Shown here: positions 5,086-5,137 of the stretch, in pieces | Layout of the letters: each line of letters begins with the position of its first letter | How positions within the stretch are numbered: position 1 is the stretch's first letter | Source of the DNA: Nocardioides sp. | GTDB lineage: Bacteria > Actinomycetota > Actinomycetes > Propionibacteriales > Nocardioidaceae | Direction of reading: 5' to 3' | DNA length: 5,137 bases | Assembly (NCBI GenBank): GCA_003519585.1 | Contig: DOWL01000136.1 | Span: forward strand, 18,890 to 24,026 | Notes under the pieces: model-generated | Told to the model about the DNA's origin: nothing | The model's database searches: none | What the model saw: the letters and a program-made list of their open reading frames with translations, nothing else | Program-made: the position numbers and the translations under genes

Positions 5086-5104
5086 GCGGTCAGTTCCTGA
5101 CCGC
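5086..5104. promoter_or_regulatory. 19-base palindrome, possible operator of the DinB-like gene
   Basis: GCGGTCAG-TTC-CTGACCGC has perfect 8-base arms around a 3-base centre. Its centre (5095) is 31 bases upstream of the DinB-like start. With the leaderless start proposed above it would cover the -35 region, a classic position for a repressor. A dyad of this size suits a TetR, MarR or GntR-type dimer, but no regulator gene lies in the window. It could instead be a short terminator for a gene to the right. Confidence 0.45.
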
Positions 5105-5137
5105 AATGGTCACGGGTTGGGTTGAGTCTGGGTCTGC

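Noticed and set aside
3730..5100. A 456-codon plus-strand open frame over three genes
   Set aside because: It is out of frame with, or antisense to, the DyP, thioesterase and DinB-like genes, and its composition is Arg/Pro/Gly-rich without recognisable motifs.

Overview
The window is GC-rich DNA with strong G/C bias at third codon positions, Arg/Ala/Gly/Val-rich proteins and GTG-start candidates. With a DUF664/DinB protein of the type linked to mycothiol chemistry, a YfeX-like DyP peroxidase and a SpoIIAA-like protein, this points to an actinobacterium. A Nocardioides-like member of the Propionibacteriales is a guess only. There is no rRNA, tRNA, CRISPR array, transposase or phage gene.

Layout: positions 1-291 contain no convincing gene but several strong hairpins. 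A SpoIIAA-like/STAS-fold gene lies on the minus strand (292-660). A perfect 24-bp inverted repeat follows (729-788). Next on the minus strand is a long open frame (835-1503) whose two ends look like different things: an N-terminal STAS domain that seems internally shortened, and a C-terminal 43-residue CxxC protein with its own plausible start at 966. The rest is compact: a plus-strand amidase (1619-3079), a minus-strand DyP peroxidase (3096-3989), a plus-strand hotdog thioesterase (4010 or 4052 to 4492) and a minus-strand DUF664 DinB-like protein (4504-5064).

From the amidase rightward the genes alternate strand, so they cannot form one operon. The two convergent pairs end 11-16 bp apart, and a hairpin lies over each junction. 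The DyP and thioesterase genes diverge from a gap of only 20-62 bp, where promoter-like and ribosome-binding-like sequences overlap on opposite strands. I see no shared pathway: the genes look like ordinary chromosomal housekeeping and accessory enzymes. The parts most worth checking are the non-coding palindromes, the damaged STAS gene, and the leaderless-type starts of the DyP and DinB genes. I found no convincing evidence of a new multi-gene system.
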